This document shows positions 1 through 9,057 of a DNA stretch of 12,106 nt, in pieces. The first letter of the stretch is position 1. Each line of letters opens with the position of its first letter. Origin of the DNA: Zancudomyces culisetae (taxonomy: Eukaryota > Kickxellomycota > Harpellomycetes > Harpellales > Legeriomycetaceae); contig LSSK01001512.1 in NCBI GenBank assembly GCA_001969505.1, positions 1 through 12,106 of the forward strand, read 5' to 3'. The position numbers were made by a program, and so were the translations under genes. The notes below the pieces were generated by a model. The model had not been told where the DNA came from. It did not search any database and was given only the letters and a program-made list of their open reading frames with translations.

Positions 1-359
1 TTATCCATCGGTATTGGTAGTGTAGCATACTGTGAAACATCAATATGTTGAGCTAGTATTTGTTATTATGTACCAATATTCACGCCTGCCTAGCCCTCCT
101 CCTCTAAGAACATGCCTTGTATAAACCCTGTGCAATTTAAGTCATCGATTAATTATTACTGATGCTACTAGCGACCAGCCAATTTGTATGTGTAATTGTA
201 AATAAACCCCGCCAATAAAAATAGCTCTTCAACAATTTTTTTTGTTTATTTAAAGAAATTCAGTATTTTTAATCTGCAGATTTACTTTGCACACTTTTGT
301 TGTTATAGAGTATTAATAAAGAATCAGTCCAGCACACACATTTGGTCTATGGGATAAAA
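1..359. other. Upstream intergenic region with possible tail of a previous gene
   Basis: An open frame runs from the first base to a TGA at 49-51 (17 codons, hydrophobic and Gly/Ser/Cys-containing). It could be the end of an upstream gene, but it is too short to judge. Two AATAAA poly(A)-type motifs lie at 201-206 and 214-219 on the + strand, which fits the end of an upstream + strand transcript. The remainder is AT-rich and would hold the promoter and 5' leader of MCMBP; I see no clear TATA box. An in-frame TAA at 315-317 shows that the MCMBP reading frame cannot extend upstream without splicing. Confidence 0.35.
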
Positions 360-3300
360 ATGAAATCACAGAATCTTAAAAGTATTAACGACTCACAGGC
401 ATTTATCCGCGAAATTTATGGTAAATAGCGATTAAAAGGATTGAAATCTGAAATATCGATATTTAACTCAAGAAAAATATTTCTCAACTTCGAATACATA
501 TAGCTGAACAAATCGAACTACATAATGACGGGATCGAGGCAATAGAAAAAACTAGTGAGCGTGTAAAAGAGTACTATAAAAGCATTTTCTCGGAGCCTGA
601 GCTATATGAAAAGGTATAAAACTGCTTTACAACTTCCTATATTAACACCCAGCTTTGTTATATGAGGGGGGGAGTAAGAGAACAGTAAAAATCATTTGTA
701 AACTTTTATTTTATTTTGGGTTATGTGAACAACTGATTCTAGGAACAGTATGAAAATATTTATACTTGTCTCATTATAAATTGGATCGAAATAACAAGCA
801 ACATCTAATTTAATAGGTTTTTAATTATGATGGAGCAAACCTTAAAAAAATAAAACCAGGAACACTTGTAAGATTTGAATGCATGGTCCAGGATCCAAAT
901 CTTGCAAAAGAAATGCAACTAATGGGTGCTGAACTTGAAAACGAAGAATCGAATGAAAAGGTACCTTATTTGCTGGTTTTTTATTAATAGTAATTCCCTT
1001 TTTCTCAATTAACAACCGAATATAATAAATAGAAATATGAGTTTATTCAGTATACGATCGATAATAAGGTAAACCTTACCTGCAATACGTACTACACTAA
1101 TATAAAAGTTTGCGATAATAAATCTTGGATTGATATTACAAAAAGCTTGAAGAGTAGATAAGTCTTGCGACAAGAAATACAAGATTTTATTTGTATTATT
1201 ATAGAGGTTGGACAATGGATGGAAGGAAAGTGCGAATTTCAACTTGAGATTGGCGTTGGATACAGAGGCAATGTTCTGTACGAGTATTCCGGGTAGATCT
1301 GAATGGCTTGTGTATGTGTTAAAATTCACCTGTTGCTATTATTTTTATTTACACAAAACTTTCACAATGAAAAGCGTTTGAAATGCCAATAACATTAACA
1401 ACTAAAATAAAATAAAGTAGGAACGATGTCAGCTGCGATCATGAAGAACATGTTGATGACAAAGTATACCAGGAGTTTATGGTCGAGACCAGATCTCGAT
1501 TCCCGCTGCCTCAAATAGAGTTTTCATCAGCTATCTTGAAGGTAAAAAGTTGAAATATTTATAAACAGCCATTTGCGTCATTTATGAAGATGAATTCTGA
1601 ATACCAACAGAAACAAACCTTATCCCGTTTTTAAGATATGAGATGTTGTAGCTTACGTTTGGAGTTGCAGAATTTAACATTTTCTATTTTCCTTTCAAAT
1701 CCAACCATTTGAGCATTCGTTCAAATAATCAAGATATCAATATACAACTAGTACAAACATGTAACAAACATAAAAAAAATAGTTTTATGGGGATAATATT
1801 GACTATAAAGCCAACCAAGCAATCCAGGTTATTGGAATTTTTGACTGGAGTCAGTACTGTGATGAAAACTCAAAAGTACTCGAATACCCGTGTATAAAAG
1901 TCCTGTGTTCTGCACCACTTCCCTTACTTTTTCCATACCAGCCACCCAAATGTTCTGAAAGTAAGTACCCAAATAGACTGAATTTATACCCTAAGCTTAT
2001 ATTCCTACTATGACTTTATAGAAGATGAGCACATTAGAGAAGAACTAACCGAGTACATAGCCAAGTCAGTCGGTGGGGACAGTCTGGTAGCAAAATATTT
2101 GCTGTTACTTCTTTTATCCAGGGCGTATGTTGATTTTATAAAGTAATCTCATTTGCGTTCCATTTGAAATTTTCTAAAAGAAATTATACCATATACCGAC
2201 TATAGGAACACAAGAGCCGAAAACGCGGGAAAGCTGACCATAAATCTGACAGGAATACCACTTGATCCCAATGCAAACAGGATCCAAGCCCCTGCTGCGG
2301 TACCGTCTTCATTTGGAGTAGGCTCGCTCGACAGCCATAGTGTTGCAATCCAAAACATACTAACTACTTTGAAGTCTTTGTTGCCGGCTGTTGTAACTAT
2401 TCCTCTTTCTATCTCTCTACTAAGCAGACACCCGTGCACCCCCAGCAATGAAGTGTGTGGTTTGCGTTCAGGGCTCTTGCAAGTATGCCCCCTAACACTT
2501 TTGGCTATTGATGAAACCACAATGGATGAAGGAGAGCTTAAAGAACAAGGTTCGTGGTGTTCTATTTATTAATCATTTCTCAAATACCCACCTATTCAGT
2601 GCCATCAGCAATGGTCTCTTTTTAAATTTGTGCATGAAAAATAGGTTTAAAAAATCTTGATGCTATGCAGCGCCTGATCAAGGAGCAAAAATTGGATTTT
2701 ATTTACCCGTTCCAGAGTATTGAAATAGAACTGGATACGCGTATCTTGGTTCTTTCACATGCAAAATCGCTACTAAAGGTAATTAGACGACTTTTCGCTT
2801 ATAAAGCCTTTTTCTTTATGCAATAATTTACTATACTATACGCTAAACTCGACTTGTAGTACTGACAATGTATAAATCGTAATAGACCGATATTATCTTG
2901 CCTTTATCTCCGCAGGCAAGTAGTGCTATGAAGATGGCAGGTTTAAATCGCAAAGATAGCCTGCTAATCAACAGGTTCAGAGAATATGTCACAGCTGCAT
3001 CCTCGTACGCCTTTACGATTCCCCAAGACGTTTCAGATGTAATTCTAATTTCACATTTCTCACCATCTTTAGGACTATCCCATTTGGTGCCTGTATAACT
3101 CGGATATGTTTATCCCAAATATAAACAAGAAACTTAAATATATACATAAAACAACATTGTGCAGAGTGCTGATTTAGGGAATATATTTACCTTTACATAG
3201 ATGATCTCCGAAAGCTTTGCCAGCGCAAGAAAATCAGCCAAAGCTTCGGGAAGCCCACTACCAACTCAGGACGATTTGTTTGCGACGCTGACGGTTGCTA

Positions 3301-3511
3301 GGTAAGATGCTATTCACTTTGCACATGCTTGTTGCTTTGTTGACAATGTATGGTGTTTGGAGTATATTCGATTGAAGGTGTACTTAAACTGTATTGGTTT
3401 AATTGAATACTCAATAGACTGTTGTCATTGGCAAAACTTGAACCTAGCCTGTCAAAAAACACGTGGAACGAGGCAGTTTCTCTTGAGGCGGAACGAAAAG
3501 CAAGACTCTAG
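360..3511 (+). CDS. MCM-binding protein (MCMBP / Mcb1 / ETG1 family), 13 exons, complete
   Basis: MCMBP binds the MCM2-7 replicative helicase subunits in the nucleus and is implicated in MCM dynamics, unloading and sister-chromatid cohesion (established for human MCMBP, Arabidopsis ETG1 and fission yeast Mcb1). Exons: 360-420, 504-613, 817-960, 1033-1068, 1205-1311, 1421-1541, 1783-1960, 2022-2124, 2206-2549, 2645-2778, 2916-3038, 3201-3301, 3418-3511. Together they give 1656 nt, or 551 aa plus TAG, with phase kept at all 12 junctions; human MCMBP is about 640 aa. Landmarks matching the family: LKKIKPGTLVRFECMVQD (66-83); EAMFCTSIPGRSEWLV (138-153); FPLP (180-183); QVIGIFDW (208-215); GDSLVAKYLLL (271-281); SGLLQ...IDET..DEGEL (375-398); and the C-terminal LFATLTVARLLSLAKLEPSL block. 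The ATG at 360 is the first Met after an in-frame TAA. The 36-nt fourth exon is unusually small. Family identity is secure; single splice sites such as the GTTCGT donor at 2550 are less so. Confidence 0.93.
1033..1068 (+). other. 36-nt microexon of MCMBP
   Basis: Exon 4 encodes 12 residues (KYEFIQYTIDNK). It is bounded by an acceptor ending AATAG (1028-1032) and a GTAAAC donor (1069), phase 0 on both sides. It corresponds to the human segment around the FGKYRDV stretch that follows the conserved FRCMIQD block. Because it is a multiple of three, skipping it would keep the frame. Confidence 0.7.
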
Positions 3512-4036
3512 TTTGATAGAATGCTCCAAGAACCCGTCTGCACTAAAAGAAAAATAATAATAGGCGGGGCGTAGCTCCACAATGTGGAAATCGTCAGCAG
3601 TTAGGAGGCCTGGAAGGGTGAAACACTGGAGTATTTACATGGCTAACTGTCTGCTCGGCGATTTTACATTGATCTTGTTTTATTCATTCCTCCCTCCCTC
3701 CCTTCCTTCAACGATCTCTGAGACTATCACGGTATTGATTTGTGCTTTTGTCTATTTGTTTCAGTTCTGTTTCAGTTTGCTTTGTTACATCATGCAAAAG
3801 TAAACACATTTAAAAACAGATCCGTTCCGGTAACAGAGCATCTACTTAACTGCCTTTATGTCCAATCATTATGCTTTTTATTATCGCTAACATTATTATC
3901 GTTTTTTTTTGTTTTCTTTTCATTTTGCATGAATCACATGTGACCTCTATTTACCTTACTTTTTCTGCATAATTCTCTTACGAAATTGTAAAGACTGATG
4001 TTTTTTCAAAAAAAAAACTGGCGTGATTTAGCCAAA
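3512..4036. other. 3' region of MCMBP, no recognisable gene
   Basis: AT-rich, with a pyrimidine-rich stretch at about 3685-3711 (repeated CCTCCCTCC) and T-runs near 3901-3909. No exact AATAAA follows the MCMBP stop closely; the nearest relative is the AAAAATAATAATAG stretch at about 3549. Open frames of about 70 codons here (from 3582 and 3740) are low-complexity Phe/Leu/Ser translations of T-rich DNA, with no family resemblance. A frame open from 3974 leads into the candidate first exon described at 4037. Confidence 0.5.
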
Positions 4037-4860
4037 ATGGCTGTTTACGTTTATTATCAAGGTTTAGATAAATTCAAATCGATAAAGTTTTACAATGTTG
4101 AAATAATTGATGTAAGTCAACACGTCTTATGCAAAAAACAGCAGCTAAAAAGAGCCAGAAAGTAAATGAATGCATCCATACTGTATATATTTCGCTTTTG
4201 ACGCTTTTGGAAGCTTTAACCGTGTAAATCTATGTAATTATGTATCTGTGGCATATGAAGTTTTGTACTACACCGCGTGGTTTACAAAAAATATATTTTC
4301 TGATTTGGAGATGGGTCTCTGACTGATCTAAAATCGATAAGAACATCACCGCTTAATACGTTGATAAAAGCTATGACATCCCGGAATTGTGCGAGATTTA
4401 TGCTTAGCCAAACAGATCTGTTCTCCAATTCTCTAAAAAATAAATGTATATACGCTTTTCACTAATGTTGCTTTTTCATAGGTTCGTAAAGATGCATTTC
4501 CAGGAACCGAGTTTCCGTGCTTGGTTTTAATAGAATGGTACACAAATGCAACAAGCTCAATACATAATATCAACCTCAAAAACCAATAGTTAAATATTTA
4601 CAGTGATATGATCCCCAATTGATAAGAGCATTGATATGTCACCAGCATGAACTTGGTTAATAATAGGATAGCATACTAAAAATTATGTAATATACGCAAT
4701 TACGTAATTTTTGAAACCGAGCACCACGAACACGGTTTATATTGCCATCCATCTAGCAACTGGTACATTCAAACCATGTTCTCCAGCTGATGAATATGTG
4801 TGTAATTTTACTGGTCATGGCGTCGAAAAAAGCAATATGCAAAGCTCGATTTTCAGATAA
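4037..4860 (+). CDS. Candidate small spliced gene of unknown family (possibly decayed)
   Basis: Not recognised. A possible first exon, 4037-4111, begins with ATG in a good context (AAAATGG) and encodes 25 residues starting MAVYVYYQGLDKF. It is followed by a canonical GTAAGT donor at 4112 and an acceptor TTTTTCATAG ending at 4481, with a CTAAT branch-like site near 4462; the intron would be 370 nt. The next exon, from 4482, continues in phase (VRKDAFPGTEFPCLVLIE) with a possible GTACAC donor at 4538. A further open block from 4708 to the TAA at 4858-4860 carries a protein-like stretch (NTVYIAIHLATGTFKP). If 4538-4721 is an intron, the whole is an 89-aa frame, but the acceptor at 4721 lacks a pyrimidine tract, so the last junction is speculative. 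The frame is open upstream to 3974, so there may be an earlier exon. It could be a fast-evolving gene, a pseudogene or chance. Confidence 0.25.
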
Positions 4861-5174
4861 ACAAAGTTTTATTAAAACACGTAGGACATTCTCATTTTTT
4901 CTCCCGCTTCATCCCCCCCATTTTGTCTCTATTTTTTTTCTGTGTGCTGGTGGCATGAGGGCAGAGTTCAGAACAGAGTGGGGAGAGGTTATGATTTACA
5001 CCGTTCTTCAGACACAAAATATGGAGCATATTTCCATTACTAGAGAAAAAAATGTTTAAAGCCGACGAAAAAAAAAACAATGGTTAATCATGGGATTCCC
5101 TTTTGCCTTGATTTTGTTGTTTAAAACGTATGTGTGATCAACAAAAGCGAGATAGCCAGCAATAAAAAAATTAA
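4861..5174. other. AT-rich intergenic stretch, nothing recognised
   Basis: Overlapping open frames on both strands (about 4790-5059 + and 4892-5080 -) have no family features and are rich in T- and A-run residues. Near its end, the 11-base sequence at 5095-5105 (ATTCCCTTTTG) is repeated in perfect inverted orientation at 5198-5208 (CAAAAGGGAAT), with a 92-nt spacer. The second copy lies inside the possible transposon end described next. Confidence 0.4.
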
Positions 5175-5607
5175 CAATGTTTGGACCTTAGGCGAATCAA
5201 AAGGGAATTTTTTTTAACTTTGTTTGGTTCAAACAACTCACTTTTCTAAATGTGTTAATGGGATATTTAATTTCCTTTCTTGCAAACAAAAAAATGCATC
5301 TTCTTTCTGTTTGAGAGAGAAAAAACCTGGCCTATGAAAATGGCAGCGATTGTGGTTCGATACTATCTCATATTGAGGCACTACTTGAGTGTAAAAGTCA
5401 TATCGATCAAAAATGGCACAAAAAACATTTGCTGCATTTTAAGAAGGTAGTCATAAGACCCAGCGTTTTAAAGGTTTTGTAAAATTGATTTTATCGGGAT
5501 CTGCAGTGAAAACAGTTGCAAAGCGAATTACGTAAATACATAAATGGGAAATCAAGGCAGGATTTTTCGATGTCACTTTAGGAAATGGAAAAAAATGGCT
5601 TTTATGA
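5175..5607 (+). mobile_element. Possible 5' remnant of a Tc1/mariner-like DNA transposon
   Basis: The sequence from 5175 (CAATGTTTGGACCTTAGGCG, then an A-run and a long T-run) resembles in style the terminal inverted repeats of Tc1-like elements. About 270 nt downstream, codons at 5443-5532 read KTQRFKGFVKLILSGSAVKT followed by VAKRIT. This resembles the first helix-turn-helix of Tc1-type transposases (hydrophobic helix, S-G-x-x-x-x-V-A-x-x). The frame is broken by a TAA at 5533-5535, then stays open through a Trp/Lys-rich stretch to TGA at 5605-5607. No catalytic DDE region and no matching right end are seen, so if real it is a dead, truncated copy. The resemblance is judged by eye and is weak. 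Confidence 0.22.
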
Positions 5608-5784
5608 TATCAAAAACCTGCTATTGCAGGTCAAATTGTACAGTTTTATTGTAAACGCAACTAATTTATAATAGTGATTCGGTAGAGCAACAAAACAAAA
5701 GCGGGGGAAAAAAAGATAGAAGGTGAGAGAAAAAAAAGAAAAAGACGAAAAGAGGATGGAAAGAGAAATAGAGATATAGAAAAG
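5608..5784 (+). promoter_or_regulatory. Purine-rich tract upstream of the small mitochondrial-type gene
   Basis: From 5703 to 5784 the + strand is almost entirely A and G, with only about seven pyrimidines in 82 bases, starting with GGGGG and continuing as GA-rich runs. The complementary strand is a polypyrimidine tract. Such tracts are common nucleosome-poor promoter elements; that role is inferred from its position just before a TATA-like box and about 220 nt ahead of the next start codon. The preceding bases (5608-5702) show nothing recognisable. Confidence 0.35.
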
Positions 5785-5792
5785 TATATAAG
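5785..5792 (+). promoter_or_regulatory. TATA-like box (TATATAAG)
   Basis: TATATAAG follows directly on the purine tract and lies 216 bases ahead of the ATG at 6008. This would allow a 5' leader of roughly 190 nt. In AT-rich DNA such a motif has limited weight alone. Confidence 0.35.
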
Positions 5793-6007
5793 GACAGAAA
5801 GTGAACACAAGGATCCATCAAACGTATTCTAACTCCTGAAAATATCAGAATAACAGGATATAATTATTGTTGAAAGCAACTAAAATATCTAAAAGAATAC
5901 CTAAATTGACTTAGGACGTTTGTTTTTGTCTGCTTATCGTTGTGTAAACAAAGAGCCTTTACTTTATTAATACCGACTATCTTTTAAAAAAGAAAACAAA
6001 AGCTGAA

Positions 6008-6313
6008 ATGATTCCTGCAAGAATAATGAGCAAAACTGTCTCGAGAGCTGCCGCCTCAACTTGTGCTCGAGCATGTGGTGTAAGACGTTTTACTAGTGAT
6101 GAACACCACAGTGAAATAAAGAACAACGAATATGGTTCGATAGACAACATAAACTCTGAAGTTTTAAATCAAATCCTTATTGGAAGCGGCGGCGTCTCCA
6201 GAGGCATGACTCCTGGGAACGATACCACAGGTGTCCCGGTTAGAAGTACCTGGGCAGAGTTCATTGAGAAGGGTGAGTTGGGATCCTTGGATGAGGAGTT
6301 TACCCAGAAATGA
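6008..6313 (+). CDS. Hypothetical small protein with mitochondrial-type presequence (101 aa)
   Basis: I do not recognise the family. The protein is encoded by one exon. Its first 28 residues (MIPARIMSKTVSRAAASTCARACGVRRF) contain five Arg and one Lys, many Ala/Ser/Thr and no acidic residue, as in a cleavable mitochondrial targeting peptide, with a plausible cleavage near RRF/TS. The mature part is short and acidic. It has a Gly/Ser-rich middle (IGSGGVSRGMTPGND, about 58-72) and a C-terminal helix-like block (STWAEFIEKGELGSLDEEF, about 80-98). No membrane segment is visible. A second in-frame ATG at 6026 would keep most of the presequence. Codon use looks coding, the start has A at -3 (GAAATGA), and AATAAA sits 205 nt after the stop. 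It could be a small respiratory-chain accessory or assembly factor; this is a guess from size and targeting only. Confidence 0.6.
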   Translation: MIPARIMSKTVSRAAASTCARACGVRRFTSDEHHSEIKNNEYGSIDNINSEVLNQILIGSGGVSRGMTPGNDTTGVPVRSTWAEFIEKGELGSLDEEFTQK

Positions 6314-7865
6314 GCGAGATTAGCTATTCTCGTGTGAGGGAATCAAATTAGTGTTTTTAGGGTGTGTGTCACTTTTTGAACATCACTGATTTATTATACG
6401 CCTTTTTGGTGTATCCAAGCAGGAAATTGACTGATTTTTCTCCCGTTTCTATGTATTATTAGTCACTTATTATTTTAACTTCCGACGACCCCATTTTAAT
6501 TTTTCTGTATTTTTGGTAATAAATTTTTTTAAAAAGGCATTATTAATGTGGCAGTGGATAGCGGTAGGTAATGTTTATAGATCGTTTTTGAGTCATATTT
6601 ATTGGTCTTATGACTCTCTGTGTCCGCGGTGCTCGTGTCGGGCAGTGTGGGTGAACGAGTGAGAATCATATAAGTATGAGCTCCAGGGGAATGGATGTGC
6701 TTGTTTTGATGCAATCGCTGTGATCGATCAAATCAAATTGAATTGGATAGGCTGTTTACATGTGTTTGCAGTAGCCGCGCACTTTGTTCTCTATTTATGC
6801 ATCTCACGTGTGGGTGTTATTACAACTTATTGCGGTTCTCATGACTCTGAGAGGCAGTGTTATGATATTTTCCCCTCTGTTATTTTGAGCTTACTTCTGG
6901 GAGTGTGCGGCACCACTTGGATCGCTCCTAAGAGTGTATTTCAATAGTTTGGACCAGATCCAAGCACCATTTTCTTTAGACTTCGGAACCTGTCTAAATA
7001 AAAATTATCTTTTTCCACCTATAGCAAGATGGTGAATACTTTTCTTGAATATACTTGTACTGTGGTGTAGCTAATACGCTCTAAATTGGTCATTTGTATC
7101 ATAGAATAAACTGGTGGAAACTACTATCGAATACTTGATTTAAAAACTTTAGTTAAATGTATGTTAGCCCTAATAAATTATAATGTACCTAAGTATCTAG
7201 ATGCCCAGTTATTAGGTATTTTCTTTTTGTATACGTTTATTACCATTTGTGACCATTTGCACTTTTATTAATCTTTTTTTTTCATCTATTAGGTTTAGAT
7301 ATATTAAACAAGAGGTCACAATGAATTAGGCATTCGGATAAAAATACGTGTATTGGGTGTTTTTATAGTTATAAGTTAAAAAAGAGGTTAATATTCTTTT
7401 ACGGATGCATGAATGTCATATTCCATCAGAATTAAGAGTATGTCTTTGTCATACTATGAGTATACTGATGAGTTTATAGCAAGGACATATTATTCCTGTT
7501 CTTATACAGCACACTAATATTTCTCCTATCTCAAGATCGTGGTGATCCGAGTTATAAATAATCAATCCATCCCGCCATTGGATACTTATGGTAACGATTA
7601 TCTATTATCATGATAAACTCTAAGATTTTTTGTCTTTGACCACAATTAAGAAACGATCGGCTTTTATGTGCAATTTCCAATTCGAAACTCCGCATTGGCC
7701 AGCAAAAGAAGAATGATTCGCGCGCTTGGTAAATGGAGAATAGCCCAGAATTGTTTCATTTATTGGTAGAACAATAAATGTTTAACACTTTATTTCCAGC
7801 TTCAATAAGAAAAAAAATAAGTTGTGCAAAAAACGGGAAATTGAGAATTCGAATTACATTTAATA
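6314..7865. other. 3' UTR of the 101-aa gene and long AT-rich intergenic region
   Basis: AATAAA at 6518-6523 is a plausible poly(A) signal for the preceding gene; further AATAAA motifs occur at 6997-7002 and 7105-7110. A frame open from about 6662 to a TAG after 6944 encodes two hydrophobic stretches and several Cys but has no ATG (it starts only at GTG 6720), so I do not call it. The remaining kilobase is AT-rich, with no RNA gene or repeat I can support. TATAAATA at 7553-7560 and a TTTATTTCCAG acceptor-like site ending at 7799 may belong to the promoter or leader of the following hydratase gene. Confidence 0.5.
6518..6523 (+). terminator. AATAAA poly(A)-type signal
   Basis: Exact AATAAA, 205 bases after the stop of the 101-aa gene, followed by a T-run (6524-6530). 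Position and context fit a cleavage and polyadenylation signal, but the motif is common in AT-rich DNA. Confidence 0.4.
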
Positions 7866-9057
7866 ATGATATTGACTTCGGCTGGAAAATCGAGTGTTCA
7901 GTACACCACAAGGTTCGGCAGATGCTCCTACGGGAAAATACTCACCATTTCGAGAAGGAATTTGGAAACAAAGGCAGAGAGTATTTTAAAGGAATGCTAC
8001 TTGGTTCGAAGCGAGGGCACCGACAAAGGTACGTACAAAATATAATTTTTCATTATAATTTTTTCGATCTTTCTGTTAGTTCTCTTTTTTGTTTACATAT
8101 CAACAACTCGTTGTTCAGCAACAATTTTTGTAAATTTGGATCAAATAATACCGGTAAAACTAGGAATAATAACACTTTGCATGGACAGACCAAAAGCTAA
8201 AAATGCAATTTCAAGGAAATTCTTAAATGAATTCAAAGAAAATTTAAAAAGTATCCGCAACGACACGTAAGTTGGTGTTTCAAATGAGTATTATCAAAAA
8301 GGAAAGCATTAGGATGAACGATAACAAAAACCAAAACCAAAACCAAAATCAAAATTTTGAACGTATTATAAATAGGGAGGCAAGGGTGCTGGTGCTGCAA
8401 AGTAAAGTTGATGGAGTGTTCTGCGCTGGTGCGGATCTAAAAGAGCGAGTATCCATGACCCAACAGGAAGTTTGGGATTTTTTATATACTCTGAAACAGA
8501 CTTTTAGCGAACTCGAGGAACTACAAATACCAACAATAGCAGCACTCGATGGAGCCGCTTTCGGTGGGGGATTAGAAATGGCGCTTTCGTGTGATATGAG
8601 AGTTGCTGGCAAGAAAGGAATTCTTGGACTCACTGAAACATCGTTAGCTATAATACCCGGCGCAGGCGGAACACAAAGACTGACAAAGCTAATAGGTGCA
8701 TCAAAAGCAAAAGAATTGATATACACGAGTGCTAGAATAAATCCAGAGCTGAGCTACCAGTACGGAGTTATCAGCGACTATGTGGGTAACAACGAAAAGA
8801 GACAGATAGCAGACACCAAGGGAGTGTCAAATTCTGGATATGAATTAGCATTGGAATGGGCTCGGAGAATAGCTATGCAGGGTCCAGTTGCTGTAAAAAT
8901 GGCGAAAAAGGCGATTGATATGGGAGCACACACAGACTTGAAAACAGGGTTGGGCATTGAACATCAGTGCTACACTACGGTTCTTGGTACAGAAGACCGT
9001 AATGAGGGTCTTTTGGCCTTTAAAGAAAAGAGAAAACCCATATACAAGGGCAAATAG
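7866..9057 (+). CDS. Enoyl-CoA hydratase family, methylglutaconyl-CoA hydratase (AUH) type, 3 exons, complete
   Basis: AUH hydrates 3-methylglutaconyl-CoA to HMG-CoA in mitochondrial leucine catabolism. Exons 7866-8028, 8119-8266 and 8376-9057 give 993 nt, or 330 aa (human AUH: 339). Residues 1-32 (MILTSAGKSSVQ... to ISRRN) are basic, Ser/Thr-rich and free of acidic residues, fitting a mitochondrial presequence. Crotonase landmarks: LGIITLCMDRPKAKNAIS (69-86); FCAGADLKER (119-128, CoA and oxyanion region); DGAAFGGGLEMALSCD (162-177); LTETSLAIIPGAGGTQRL (189-206); a C-terminal LLAFKEKRKPIYKGK. Both catalytic glutamates are present (Glu171 and Glu191), 20 residues apart as in human AUH (Glu189, Glu209). 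An in-frame TGA at 7842-7844 limits the start to ATG 7866. The 8267-8375 intron is open in frame with exon 3 and would falsely add an Asn/Gln-repeat N-terminus if read through. Substrate rests on similarity; a broader enoyl-CoA hydratase role (ECHDC2-like) is the alternative. Confidence 0.92.
8325..8356 (+). repeat. Short (CCAAAA)n tandem repeat inside AUH intron 2
   Basis: About three CCAAAA units followed by decayed TCAAAA and TTTT copies lie just before the AATAG acceptor at 8375. Read in frame they give alternating Asn and Gln, which looks like a protein repeat but is intronic in the model. Homology to AUH begins only at the acceptor. Confidence 0.6.

Noticed and set aside
1009-1329. 106-codon open frame on the minus strand
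   Set aside because: It is antisense to MCMBP exons 4 and 5, whose spliced + strand product matches the family.
2200-2520. 106-codon open frame on the minus strand
   Set aside because: Antisense shadow of MCMBP exon 9, which carries conserved family blocks.
3560-3592. GC-rich patch with TAGCTCC resembling a tRNA D-arm start
   Set aside because: No B-box or complementary acceptor stem follows within tRNA length.
3582-3803. 73-codon ATG-started open frame after MCMBP
   Set aside because: The translation is dominated by Phe, Leu and Ser from T-rich DNA, has no recognised motif, and overlaps another open frame in a different phase.
4708-4860. Retroelement integrase remnant, suggested by the VYIAIHLATG stretch
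   Set aside because: No zinc finger, no spaced DDE residues and no neighbouring reverse-transcriptase motifs; kept only as part of the unrecognised spliced candidate.
4790-5059. 89-codon ATG-started open frame
   Set aside because: It overlaps the candidate 4708-4860 block in another phase and becomes low-complexity; no motif supports it.
5345-5375. tRNA-like B-box (GTGGTTCGATAC)
   Set aside because: No matching A-box, acceptor stem or anticodon arm could be folded around it.
6720-6947. 75-codon open frame with two hydrophobic segments
   Set aside because: It begins at GTG with no in-frame ATG, lacks a convincing splice acceptor upstream, and matches no family; most likely chance in the 3' region of the 101-aa gene.
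8349-8726. 125-codon open frame on the minus strand
   Set aside because: Antisense shadow of the strongly conserved AUH exon 3.
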